Source: Plantago elongata
Lineage: Eukaryota; Streptophyta; Magnoliopsida; Lamiales; Plantaginaceae
Direction: 5' to 3'
Assembly (NCBI GenBank): GCA_036897095.1
Contig: JAYMSP010002356.1
Coordinates: 1 to 24,765, forward strand
DNA length: 24,765 nucleotides
In this document: in pieces, positions 1 to 11,043 of the stretch
Position numbering within the stretch: the first letter of the stretch is position 1
Layout of the letters: every line of letters begins with the position of its first letter
Notes under the pieces: model-generated
Told to the model about the DNA's origin: nothing
What the model saw: only the letters and a program-made list of their open reading frames with translations
Databases searched by the model: none
Program-made: the position numbers and the translations under genes

Positions 1-19
1 ACTACATGTACCGTTGTTG

Positions 20-109
20 CAGCGACTAATGGTCCTTCATGGACTCTAGTAACACATGTAGTTTGCTCATGTTCTTGATCAGCGACTAATGGTCTTTCAT
101 GGACTCTAG
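20..109. repeat. Two-copy 30-bp direct repeat
   Basis: A 30-bp word beginning CAGCGACTAATGGTC and ending GGACTCTAG occurs at 20-49 and again at 80-109, differing at one base, with a period of 60 bp. The spacers are not alike. It may continue left of the window. No function is evident. Confidence 0.75.
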
Positions 110-623
110 AATCCAGATTTCATGTATTTATTTTAGTCTTCATGGATACTAATATCACATTCATTTTATATACTACACAATAATAAATATTTACTTTATA
201 CTTCACAATTGCTACTTGTTCAGAGTTATACCCAATCATTTTTTTCTTCGATTTGATAATTTATTACACGTGCCGGGAGTAATTCACACGTTGGAAGTGT
301 CTCAAGCGCTTGACACATGTCATATCGTGATTCAATCTCGAAAATTAATTTGAAAGAAAAATTAGTAAAAGAAATTCAAAAAAAACAAAGTCATCACGTG
401 AGATACCCCATGCGTGTGTAAGAAATCACAAAAGAAGAGCAAAAGACTGACCAGAATATATCTTTTAAATAAGTACTCATTGTAAAATATACAAAAAGTA
501 CATAATCATTGTGTTGTATATAAAATGAACGTATCTTGAGGTACATTATATTTTAAAAACTTTCCCCCCTTCATGAGTTTAAATATTAAGAAAACTACTA
601 CTACCATTCATGAGCTTCCTCTA
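110..623. other. AT-rich intergenic DNA, nothing recognised
   Basis: No reading frame with coding character, RNA gene or clear transposon end was seen. There are CACGTG/CACGTGA (G-box-like) words near 268 and 395, but with no gene close enough to tie them to. Confidence 0.5.
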
Positions 624-775
624 TACTACAAAAACTTGATTGCATTTGTCACTATGGAAATGGTGACGAAATGAGTCGACCATTGTAGCTAATAGAGTTC
701 GCCACGGTTATCCCGTGATAGATACATTACAATTTTCCGTGGCACAGGAAAAATGTAACAATGTTGTATTTTTTT
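624..775. mobile_element. CACTA-like transposon terminus, remnant
   Basis: The segment opens with TACTACAAAAACTTG, one base from the CACTACAA terminus usual for plant CACTA elements. It continues with short inverted subterminal words: GTCAC/GTGAC around 648-666 and GCCACGG/CCGTGGC around 701-745. That is the architecture of CACTA ends. No transposase and no matching second terminus were found nearby, so it is a solo end or a decayed non-autonomous copy. The family assignment rests on motif resemblance only. Confidence 0.4.
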
Positions 776-1467
776 ACACTTGGCTCCCCTGTTAACAAAA
801 TCCGTTTCATCATATATTAATTTTCGAAAATTAAATAGTTAAGTGTACAAACAAACTTTTCCACAGGAAAGAAAGTGAAAGGCCCTTTTTTTCCTTTAAG
901 CTGGGCATACTTGTCTACAAGACTAAGGTCTACAACCATTTGTCACATTGCCTTGATAAAGAAGCTAATAGTATCACAAAATAACTAACAATAGTCTATC
1001 CTGTCGCATGCAGTTTAACCAAGATGCTATTACTTGGACCATATTATCCGTTCGACTAAGTCTTTAAATTCATAAAATCGATTTTAAAACACTTAAATTT
1101 TTATATAATTCGATCGAATCTTTGCACTGACGATATTTTGTTTCGTTATGAATTTCCTGATAATATAGCCAATTGAAGGTACAATAATGCATGGCCGGGC
1201 CACAACAGGACGGACCATTGCAAGTAGGCAACAAGATGGAAATTATGATGTTGGGTGACTTGGGTCCTCCTGCTAGACGAAGACATTTCAACTTAAAAGT
1301 CATCTAGTCTATGAAGATATTTCATTGGCTCATAATATCACTATTTAATTTGCAAACACAAAGTATAGCGAAATATGGTTTTTACCCTTATCAAAACTTT
1401 GTTTCTTATCTGTAAAATAAGTAATCAGCGGAATCATTTAAATTTACAAAGAAAATATAGTAAGACA
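776..1467. other. AT-rich intergenic DNA, nothing recognised
   Basis: Short open frames exist on both strands but none has a recognisable domain or exon-like structure. No RNA gene or complete repeat unit was seen. Confidence 0.5.
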
Positions 1468-1523
1468 TTTTCCTTCTAATTTATAGGTTGGGAATTCGAG
1501 TCACCTTTAACGTCTAAAAAAAA
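1468..1523 (+). mobile_element. SINE-like fragment (box B and A-tail)
   Basis: The segment contains GAATTCGAGTC, resembling the pol III box B of tRNA genes. It is followed by ACCTTTAACGTCT and a run of A. The same order (box B, CCTTTAAC, A-run) occurs on the minus strand of 21519-21601, where a box A is also present. This copy lacks a clear box A and is probably truncated at its 5' end. Confidence 0.4.
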
Positions 1524-1727
1524 TATCCGGACAAAATTAGTTTCCAAGCTTCTTAAGTGTAAAAATTCATTATTTTATTGGGGTAAGTTCCCTATTTTGC
1601 AAAAAAAGAGTGGAATATTCTTTCATTTTCACTCCAAGTTATGCACTTATGTTAGCTCTGAGCTCTATCTCCATTCTCCACCAATGCAAGTCAAGGTCGT
1701 TTTGGCTCAGTACCGTTTACTTGTCAC

Positions 1728-2589
1728 TAGGGGTGAGCATCGGTCCAGGCCCGGACCGAACCGGACCTGCACCGATATTGGCCCGGACCGATTTTTCGGT
1801 ATTTTTCAATACCGAGGCATGGACCGATATTGGATCGGTCCAAGCCCGGACCGGACAGAAAAAGTCGGTACGATTTCAGGCTTGGAGCGAAAAAGACCGA
1901 AAATTAAAAAAATTGGGAATAATCAGATCAATCGAGTCCAAACTCCAAAATTTCCAAATCCAAAAACTCCAAAATTATCAATCTATTTTGATCCTCTTCT
2001 CTTTTAACTATTTCTTTTGCTTTTGGATCGATCTAGAGGCGGAGACGTGGTAGACGGAGGCTGAGCAGTGGTGGCGAAGGTGAGCAGCGGAGAGAGAGAG
2101 CAGTGGAGACTCTGTTCGGACATGGGCGAGCTTTTTCGATGGTGGCGGAAGAGAAGAGCAGAGAGTCGGAAAGAGAAGAGCGACAGAAGAGGAGCGACGG
2201 TAGCGGAAGAGAAAAGAGCAGCGGAGAGGCGTGGCAGCGTGGTGTCGGTGTCGGAGGAGTGCTGCCGGAGGCGGAGGAGAGGCGAGCGGTGGGAGGAGCA
2301 GTGGGAGGCGACTGGCTGTGTGGGTTGTGTTTGGAATTAAAAAATCAGTGTGGGTGTGTTTGAAATTGGGCCTTGAGGGTTAGGGTTAAAAATATATATT
2401 ATACTCTAATCGGTCCGGTCAGGGACACGCGATTTTGTCGATTTTTGGACCGGACCGGACCGAATACCAAAATATTAAAATCCTCCATACCGAGAACCGG
2501 ACCTAGTCGGGTCTGAACCGAACCGAGGACCGATTTTTTTATCCGGTTAGGAACGATTTTTCGGTCCGGTCCTAATTTTGCTCACCCTG
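1728..2589. mobile_element. Non-autonomous hAT-type element upstream of SHOC1
   Basis: The ends are imperfect terminal inverted repeats: TAGGGGTGAGCA at 1728 and TGCTCACCCTG ending at 2589. These match the (C/T)AGGGGTGAGCA ends common in plant hAT MITE-like elements. Subterminal regions on both sides are packed with GGTCCGG/CCGGACCG words in opposite orientation, so the element can fold back. The interior (about 2050-2340) is purine-rich with GAGAGAGCAG-type repeats and encodes no transposase. The flanking 8-mers CTTGTCAC and CTCCCGAC agree at only four positions, so the target duplication is decayed or the boundaries are off by a base or two. Small open frames inside look like by-products of base composition. 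Confidence 0.7.
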
Positions 2590-2596
2590 CTCCCGA

Positions 2597-2628
2597 CCAA
2601 TCACCCAAGGAAAAATGTTACCGCCAAA
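2597..2628 (+). promoter_or_regulatory. CCAAT box and E2F-like site upstream of SHOC1
   Basis: CCAAT is at 2597-2601. CCGCCAAA at 2621-2628 is the reverse complement of TTTGGCGG and fits the plant E2F consensus WTTSSCSS. They lie 120-150 bp before the SHOC1 start codon and just outside the hAT element. Position and sequence suit a gene used in replicating or premeiotic cells; activity is inferred. Confidence 0.4.
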
Positions 2629-2749
2629 AGTAGAGATAAAATGCAAACAAATGAAGCCAATGACAACGAAATCGATGAAACAATTCAAACTCCCACTCCA
2701 TTTCGTCCTCCAGCTCCATTCAAACTAAAAAACCTTGACAACTGAAACA

Positions 2750-5700
2750 ATGCGCACTCGATTTCGCCCCTCAAACGACGCCGTAGCTCCAATCGAAGTC
2801 CTAGACTTCATCCATTTTCCTCTTCCACATCTTCCTACCGCAGATAATCCGTCGTTGTTCATCGCCAGTTCACTCCACTGCGTGGATCAGATTCCACTTC
2901 CCCGCAATGAAATCCAAAAGCTTCCAGTCGATGATCCTCTCTCGCTTTTCCTTTCCGGTGTCCTTCCTGACTTCCTCTCCGTCACTAAACTTCACGAGAA
3001 GGATACGGGCTGTTCCCATGGATCTGAGCTCACTTTCGAGGTAGTTGAATTTTCTGATTTGTTTTCGCTTTTGAATTGTTTTGGTGAGACTCATGTGTGT
3101 TAATTGAATTGTTTCAGCTGGTATCCTGACTAATTAGGTTGTTCTGTTTATATATATGTAAATTTCGCTTCGGATTCTGATACTCGCTCTTTTGAAGGTT
3201 GCTTGGGAAATTGTTGGTGATTTTACTTTTACTGATTAATCCAGAAGCTCTAGAAATTGTTGATTTAGTTTTGAGTTTTGACATTTCAGACTGCCGTTTT
3301 AGCTTTCCCTGTGAGGATATATGGTTACATCGAAGTTAATATTCTAGGTGTCTAGCCAGTTCTGTGTGACTTATGAGTTACTCCGATGGAATTCCAAAGT
3401 ATCTCTGTTAAGATGTCTAATGCAATGATCCACTTAGAGTTTTACTTTGTAAATGATCGTACCTGGTAAATGAGATGATGTGATATTTCTGGCAGTCTCT
3501 TTTCTTCTGCATACTGTTATGTTACTGTTTTGAGTTTATCCATTTGGACCAGCCTGCAGTTTCTATTTAATTGTGGATCCACTGATGAAGCTGTGTGCTA
3601 ATTGTGATAAAGTAAAGGTTAGATGCACCCGACGAGTTATTAGATACATCACATGATACAAATATGCCATCACATTTTCACCAGGAAGAACACTATGTTT
3701 CGATGTGCAATGTATCAATGTCATGTCAAGTTACTTTGTTGTTGTCTGAGTTTTGGAAACTTTGCAGAGGAGTGCAGACAATTCATATAGTGAGCAACAA
3801 GCAGTTTGGTTGGTTTCTGATGAAAAAATGATGCACATGTGGAAACATATATTGTTGCAGCTTCACTAGCTACTACCTCGATTATGTTCAGGATATTAAC
3901 CAGTCAGTTGTTCTTTCAACGTAGGATAAGGGTGATACACACATTGATAATGACTGTGGGGTTGCCATTAAATTTGTGCAATTTGAGATCCCGGAGATGG
4001 ATCTTTCGTTGCTCTCAATGGTATGATTTTGAGTACAGGTGTAGATTGTTCTCTGCATGCTTAAAAAATACTAGAACTTATGTTAGTCTTTTCTGTTGTA
4101 AGCAGGAAAGTGGCATCTGTGCCCAGAAAGACAACTCACACATCTTCTCTGAGATCTCAGTAACTGAAGACACCAAGGTAAATCTCCTCACGTCCGTGTA
4201 AATACACAAGTACTTGCACATTTAATAGTTCTAAAGGAAGTGCTATTTTGTGGTGCTCTTAGAATGAACAGTAGTGGTTATCCTCTAGATTTCACCAACT
4301 GTGATTGAAATTTAGGAAGTTTTCTGATTGTGGGGGTATTAGTAGTCCCCCCTCAACACACACACAGAGACACAGACAGAGTAAAGGCATTCACTGCTAC
4401 AGTGTGCATTGCATTTTCTTTGTCTCGGTGCTGACAACCTCATACTTACTATTTATATTAAAGAAAACAATATTATCAGTTTATTAACAGAGAAACTTGC
4501 AGGGAGTTCCACATACTGAGCTTACGCTATGCAATTACATGGAGATTCTACAGTCAATTTGTTCAGTTGATTACATGAGTGCAGATTACTCAATGGAGGG
4601 AAAGGCAGATTTGTTGGAAGATGGCACTTCTATTCAAGCAGAACTGGATTCTCATGATTTTCCTCATTTTGAAGTAGATGAGGAGAGTATGGGTATTGTT
4701 GGAAACATCCATATTGTGGATGAATTTCTAAGTTATGAAGACATTCAGAAAGAGAAATTGGCACACCCAGGTGAACATATCACTCACAAAAGGGAGCTTT
4801 TAGATTCTGGGGAGTTTGATTTCATAAAGGATCTATTACATCCTTGTGATATAAAGGAGTGCTTTGCAGATGCACAATTTTTATCCCACTTGGACTATTT
4901 AAACATAATGAATTTGTCAGATCTTCAGGGGGTCAAAGTTGAGAGGAGATCAGATTCATTCTGGTCAAGGAGCATACTGTTTGATGAGTTTCTGTTTTTT
5001 GATTTGGAACTCTGTAGATTGGATGGGGTATTCTTGGATGCAGCGAAGCATATGAAATCTGAAACATGTGAATCCATGTTCGGAGAGGCTATGGGGTTTA
5101 AAAATTTAAATGACTTGATTGTTTCCCATGAGCTCATTCTAATGGATGAATCTTTCAAATCTCTTCCTGTACCAATCCTTTCAGATCAAGGACATACTAG
5201 GCCATTTCATTTATTGGTCGAGGAACTACTGGCGCAGCTTGAATGGCAGACTCCGTCAGCGTCCGATTGTCTATACCTGGATTGGCATTATCTTGCAGAA
5301 GATGGATGCCACATAATTAAATATTCATCCTGTTGGAAGATGCTGTGGGATATTGATACATACATAGCTGATGCTGTGTTGAACTTGAGTGACAGTGAAC
5401 GGCTGATCCTTGATTTTATTCTCTATGAAGATGATCCAAACATACAAAACACGGAGAATAACAAGGAAATTCTTTGTTTACATACTAGTGGTGCCCCTGT
5501 ACCTTCTGTCTCTTTTGGTAGATCAGAATTGACCAGATCCGGCGACCATGTTGATGAAAGTACTATAAGTGAAGATTCTCTAAAGAAAAGCTGTGTTGAG
5601 AAAGGCCTGATATCTGGCAAATCCATGTCCAGTGATCTTGAATTTTTTCTGAATCCTCGTATCAACATCACAGGGAGAGACAGTGTACCTGGAAGCAAAA

Positions 5701-8700
5701 TAGTGGATACTAACACTGTGACTCAAGTGCTTATGTCAAGTGATGATTCCACTGCTGCTAAAGCTAGCACCATGGTTTGGCAAAAGTGGGACATACAGTT
5801 GCATCGTATAAAGTTGTCTAATAATATCGCACGACTTGTTGATTATCTGCAGAAACAATTTTTGGCTTTGTTGGAGAACGATGAAGAGTTGATACAGATG
5901 CAGATTCCGTACCAAGCAGCAAATGACTTGACTTTACTGCAGATTACGAAAGAAACACTTATGTGCCAAATTAAGGAGAAATCCAGTTCTAGTAATTGTT
6001 TAGCTGACAATGATGACCACATTATGATGTTGTCAGTGTTGTATGCTATTAAGCAGATGGCTTTCTATCTCTGCTATTATGGAATCCAAGCCACATTTCT
6101 GTACATCGATAACTTGATCAGAGACCTTCAGTGTGTGAAATCTAGATTAAGTTTTCTTTATAAAGTTTTTAGAGATGAGCATGAACAATCAGAGAAAGAT
6201 CTAAGTGTTGTCCACCCAGCCATCTCTGTTGTGCAAGAAATTCTACAGACTAATTCTACCAATAATGCTTCTAAATTCCTAATTGTTGCTGATAAAGTTT
6301 TCTGGTCACCATTGGAGAGACTTATGACTACTTTGAAGATGTCATACAATAAGCCACAACATCATGGTCTCAAGATCACAGATAGCACAATGGATGTCAT
6401 ACTTCGTTCAGAATGCTGCCTGATATCTCATGAGTAAGCATCATATCAGTTACTGTCTGGGATATCCTATTTCCTCCTTTGTATATTAGTTATTACCCAT
6501 ACTTAAATATTGTTTTCAACATTTATCTTCCTTTTCAAGCTGAGTAATTAAACCTTTAATAAGGCACATTTGAAATGGACTGTTTAGACACTTGAAGTCA
6601 CTGACTACTATTTTCTGGTAATGAAATCATTTGGCATATGAGAAAATGTCTAGTTGCAGCAAAGTCTTAGTGCATTTAATTATTAACGTTCATTGTATTA
6701 GATGAGTGCATATTATATTTAATTGAATCAGAAAGTTCTAGTCCTATAGATAAAATTAAACATGTTATAACCTAGGTACTGGTCGGTATTTGGTGGTTTT
6801 ATATAGAAAGTATATCGTGACATGCACTATGCGTCTTGTTAAGGCAGTTATTCTTAAGCAGTTTGCTGATCTGTTTTTCTCCCAGGTATATCTCTGCTTC
6901 ATTTCCCTTTAGCAAATTCAGCTTCATCTTGGAATATGGAGGCTCAGAGGAATTATCCAGGGTTTCCGCCATCTCTCCTAAGTTGGATATTTTTCCCACT
7001 CTTTATTTCCTCAAGGTGGAACTGGAGGAACCAATAGCGACAGCCCTTTACGGTGGCATCAACCTAGAGATGGTCAGTCTCTGTGGTTTTGTGAGTTTAC
7101 TGTATAGTTGTCTTGTCTGACATTTATTTACACTATTCTTCCAGTTGCTTTCACTTAGTAAAACCATGTTTTGGATTAATGCTTCATACTTCTTGATGGC
7201 AATCAAGGCTGCAGTCTTTGGTCCATGGATAAGTCTTTGACCACTCCTTTATTCTTTTTAAGTTTTTTCCATTTTCTCTGGACATGCTAATTAGTTTAGC
7301 TTTCGTTTTATTTGCATTTTTTATGTCCAGGCATTATGTCACGAAGCTTTGCCTTTAGATTTAGTTTGAGAAGATATGATGGCAAAGATTGCCATATGCT
7401 GTTTTCAAGATGTCATTTTAAATTGTTGATCACTGTCAGCTTGAGTGATATTTATTCTTCTAATGATGGCTTAATTATTTTTCCAGAAAAAAGATATGGG
7501 CTCGACAGTATTCCAAAATGATAGCAATTCTAAGCTGGAAATGATATTAAATGCTTTACCTGTTAAGGAAGCTGATGATATTGAACCCCCAAAATCTGTA
7601 ATTGTAGATAAAGATTGCAATGTGATCCCAGTCCACTCCATCCCAATCTGCTCTGAGTCAAAGCAGAATCTTCCATGCAAGCGCTCTTGCCCTGATACAA
7701 TTGTACTTGTAAATACCCGGAATTTCAAGGAAGAAATGGTTATTTCCAGGAGAAGCACATACCTAAAGATTCTTGAAATGGAAAAAGAAGGATCACAAGT
7801 TGTAGAACGTGACATGAGTCTACCTGTTGATCTGATAGTGAGTGCTTCTGTTAGCCTCACTTGGTATGACATCAGAAATATTGGGAAGAAAGCATCAGCT
7901 CTGGATGAGGCCTTTTCATGCTTGCCTTTATGTGTTGAAAGCATTGCTGCAAATGTTTTGACATCATTGAGTTTTGCTTTCAGTTGCTGCATACTGGTAA
8001 TTTTCTTACCCAAAAGACCAATTTGGCCCGTCTTCCATTTACTTTGATAAACTGATTTTTCTTTTGTTATAGTATTGGAAGTCAACGGTCTTTTGGCATA
8101 TCTCTTAGATGGTTAGTATATCGTGTATATATTGCATATGCTGCTGTTACTTTTAGATTTTTCATATTGTACAACATTGCATAAAAGCTAGTGGATACAA
8201 AATAACCCTTGTTAATATTTAAGAGCTTGCTAGAACATAACTAATGAGGGAATTTTAAGACAAGTAGCAAGTTATATACAAGCTATGGAGGTCTTGGTTG
8301 CTGTAATCCAAACATTGAAATGGTGTGCAAAACTGCTCACTTTTGCTAGCACTTATTACATGTCCTGACTGAATGATAATTTGCTTTCAGATCTTTGAGG
8401 GCGAAGGCAGTTTTTTGAGTAATATTATGGAATCATCAGATGAGCTCTATGCTGCTGCAGCTAGTTTAGGAATTGAGTTACAGCTCTTCTGCTCATATTC
8501 GTTTGAGATGACCGAGGAAATTATAATGTCGTGCATCAATATAGCTGCGGAGTCGAGTAAGGGTCTTTATACCAACATGTTGGAATCTGAAAGTATAGCA
8601 GAATCTTTCTTAACGGCGTTCCCTTCCATCAATCCACTCTCAGCTCATGCAATATTGTCTTCAGGAGATGTACTCGGAAATTTTCTGGAATCGTCAAAAT

Positions 8701-10173
8701 CGGGTAGAGTGTTTTCTCTTGAAAAATACCATGTTCCTGAAGAAAGCATTTCTTTGCTGAATGCAACAAGTAGATATGGAAAGCGAGAGGATTCCAAATC
8801 TGGAATGACAGATTGCTCCTCTTCAATGTCCTCAGTTCCAGACTCAGAAAATATCCGATTCAAAACTGCGTCAGAGAGGAAGAAACTTAGATACACTCAT
8901 GATCTATTCAATGATGCTGTGCACTTAAAGACGATGAAGTCATCAAATATACTTCCAGACGACCACTTTGAATTTACCAAACTAGTTGTCCCTCAAAATT
9001 CACATAATTCAGTACATGCAGATATTTCCGATAATCCCATGCGATCAAATTCATCTTTTGCTGATGATTTATTTAACTGGGAAGAATATGATGCAGATGG
9101 TTTAGATACAGTTGGATCTGATATAAAAGGTTTAGATATACCAGGTGATATGGAGAAGACCAGGATAAATTTGATTGATGTACATGATACTCCAGAAAAG
9201 AGATTGCCTCAACCAGCGATAAACAACTTTGGCTGGCAAAATGTGAAGCCGTCCAATCCTATTCGGGATAATTTTATAGGTGAAGTCATTGATGTTGAGA
9301 GTTCCCAATCATGTAGAAAAACTGAAAAAGATGTGAAGCCCAGTGGTTTTTCGACGTTTCTGACTGACTTGGAGAGAGACTATGATGCGAGAAACCCTGC
9401 AGTTAAAGAAATGTGTCTGCTGGCAAATAATCTTCAGGCGTATGGAAATTCTGGTTCTGATGACTGGATTTCTAGAGGTGACACTGATCAAATGTTGAGG
9501 GAAGAAGTTGCACCTTCTTTTGTCAACACTGAGAGAAGGAATATTCCTATGAATTCCCGAAGAGGGCTTTCGAAAGAGGATATGATGGAAAAAAATGCTC
9601 GAAGTTCCTGTAATTTGGCTCTGCATTCACATCAAAGGAGCTCAGTTGACACACCACTCTCAAAGGCTCTTCACTCTGCTCAGAAACAAGAAGGGTCACC
9701 CTGGACTATTGAGTTTCTCAACCGGATACGAGAAAAGAGTAGATTGCGTCAGCTATCTGTTCCACAGAATTTATCCTCCCCTAGTTTTGGTCTCCCTGGG
9801 AACTCATCGAGGGTTACTAAAAGGAAGAGCCCCTCCATATTTGAATTCTACAAGTATGAGGGGAGTACCCCGAGGAAAACGGTTGACAAAAGGAAAACAA
9901 AGAGAACATCTCAGCCACTGAACATATTGAAGAATGAGAAGACCTATGATTCTAGTCAGTTACAATTGACTCCAGTTGATAAGAGAGCAAGACGGGTATG
10001 CCAACAAATTTTCTATATGCTATTATGTAGTGTGTGTGTGTGTGTGTGAGCATCCTGATACGTGTTCAATGCAGACACTATCATTTTCATCAAATGGAGG
10101 TGGAGGTCAAAGTAAACTTATCTGGGCGGATAACAATTCTCAATTTGCAAAGAAGACTTCGGTACAAAGTTAG
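2750..10173 (+). CDS. SHOC1: SHOC1/ZIP2, XPF-like meiotic crossover protein (8 exons)
   Basis: Exons: 2750-3040, 3925-4020, 4106-4177, 4503-6433, 6886-7072, 7487-7996, 8391-9995 and 10075-10173. All introns are GT-AG and phases agree, giving 1596 residues; Arabidopsis SHOC1 is about the same size. ATG 2750 is chosen because the protein then begins MRTRF, as in Arabidopsis. Recognisable blocks are the N-terminal region, a long helical middle, an ERCC4-like fold (about 930-987, with VVERD where XPF has an ERK motif), a helix-hairpin-helix region (about 1095-1129), an acidic variable stretch, and conserved tail motifs SPWTIEFLNR (1465) and KRKSPSIFEFYKY (1506). In the known family SHOC1 pairs with the ERCC1-like PTD and, with the ZMM proteins, promotes class I crossovers on meiotic chromosomes; it is thought to bind branched DNA rather than cut it. 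Identity is sure; the last exon has a possible alternative (see findings). Confidence 0.95.
4356..4381. repeat. CA/GA microsatellite in SHOC1 intron 3
   Basis: An imperfect ACACACAC / AGAGACAGACAGAG tract lies inside intron 3 (4178-4502), well away from both splice sites. No function is evident. Confidence 0.7.
10031..10048. repeat. (TG)9 microsatellite in SHOC1 intron 7
   Basis: Nine TG units sit in the middle of the very short (79-bp) intron 7, 34 bp after the donor and 26 bp before the acceptor. They therefore occupy much of the space between the splice signals. Confidence 0.85.
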
Positions 10174-11043
10174 CATCATGAATTTTAGATCTTTCAAGTT
10201 TTTCACCAGTAAACTTACCTGTATCTAGTGTTATAGATATTCTTTCTAACTCCACAGTGTTGATTTCAGGCACGACTAGAGTACATTGGCCCCATGATAC
10301 TATCTGAGGTGTTATGTAGATAAATGTTAAGAATGCCGGGGAGCCTCAGCTACTTTCCTCTTTGAATCCAGTGTATTACATTTCAAAAATGCATATGGTG
10401 GGGTATATATGATGAGCATTGTTTATGAAGTGGACTGTGTTTATGAAATCGACATTGCATTTTTCAAAAATCAGAGCAAAGGCACAATGGCTGAGTGCAG
10501 ATATTATATTTCTAAAAGAATGGCAAATATCTGCAACCTTCCGGGCATTGTTATTAATATCTATTAGCTATCACCAGTTCGAATATATGGCTGAATTGAA
10601 AATTTGAGATCATACGAAGTGCTCTAATCCATCAAGAAACACTCATTCCTTCTGTTCGTTCTTGTCTCAGCATCAATTTGGTCTAGACTTATTTTCTGAT
10701 GTTCCTTGTTAACAAGTTACGAATGTGGGCAGAACGTAAGCCTTCGGTTTTCTTATGAGGTATATGATTATTAGTTTATTACTTTACCCTCATAATTTGT
10801 CTGATCCATCTTTTCCTATCGAGTAGTGGCAGACTGGCAGTCCAGAAACTAATGTCTCAATTTTAACACTGAAGATTGAACTGAAATCTGAAAAAAATGT
10901 GTATGTTAACAAGAATAAGAAATGTATGATACTAATGCTTCAGGGAGAGAGTGAAATATACTCATACTTAATTGAATGGACTATAACTTTACATTTCATC
11001 TGTGCTGGACTTGTTTCCTTTATGCTTTGCCTTCTCCTTCGTA
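10174..11043. other. Convergent intergenic region (two 3' ends)
   Basis: This stretch separates the stop codon of SHOC1 from that of the oppositely oriented coiled-coil gene, so it must hold both 3' untranslated regions and polyadenylation signals. No further gene was seen. A short open stretch at 10270-10323, in phase with the last SHOC1 exon, could be an alternative terminal exon. Confidence 0.6.

Noticed and set aside
20..109. CRISPR-like repeat-spacer pair
   Set aside because: Only two copies, in plant nuclear DNA; CRISPR arrays do not occur there.
2068..2363. Overlapping Glu/Arg/Gly-rich open frames of about 86-90 codons
   Set aside because: They lie inside the purine-rich core of the hAT-type element and reflect GAGAG-type composition; no domain, and the two frames share the same repeats.
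2735..2749. TTG at 2735 as the SHOC1 start
   Set aside because: It is not an ATG, and the family N terminus MRTRF begins at ATG 2750.
3839..4201. 120-codon plus-strand frame as a separate gene
   Set aside because: It spans SHOC1 exon 2 in the wrong frame, an intron, and exon 3 in the right frame; the spliced model explains the sequence better.
7471..8085. 204-codon minus-strand frame
   Set aside because: Antisense to SHOC1 exon 6 and its flanking introns; the plus strand matches known SHOC1 sequence with proper splice sites.
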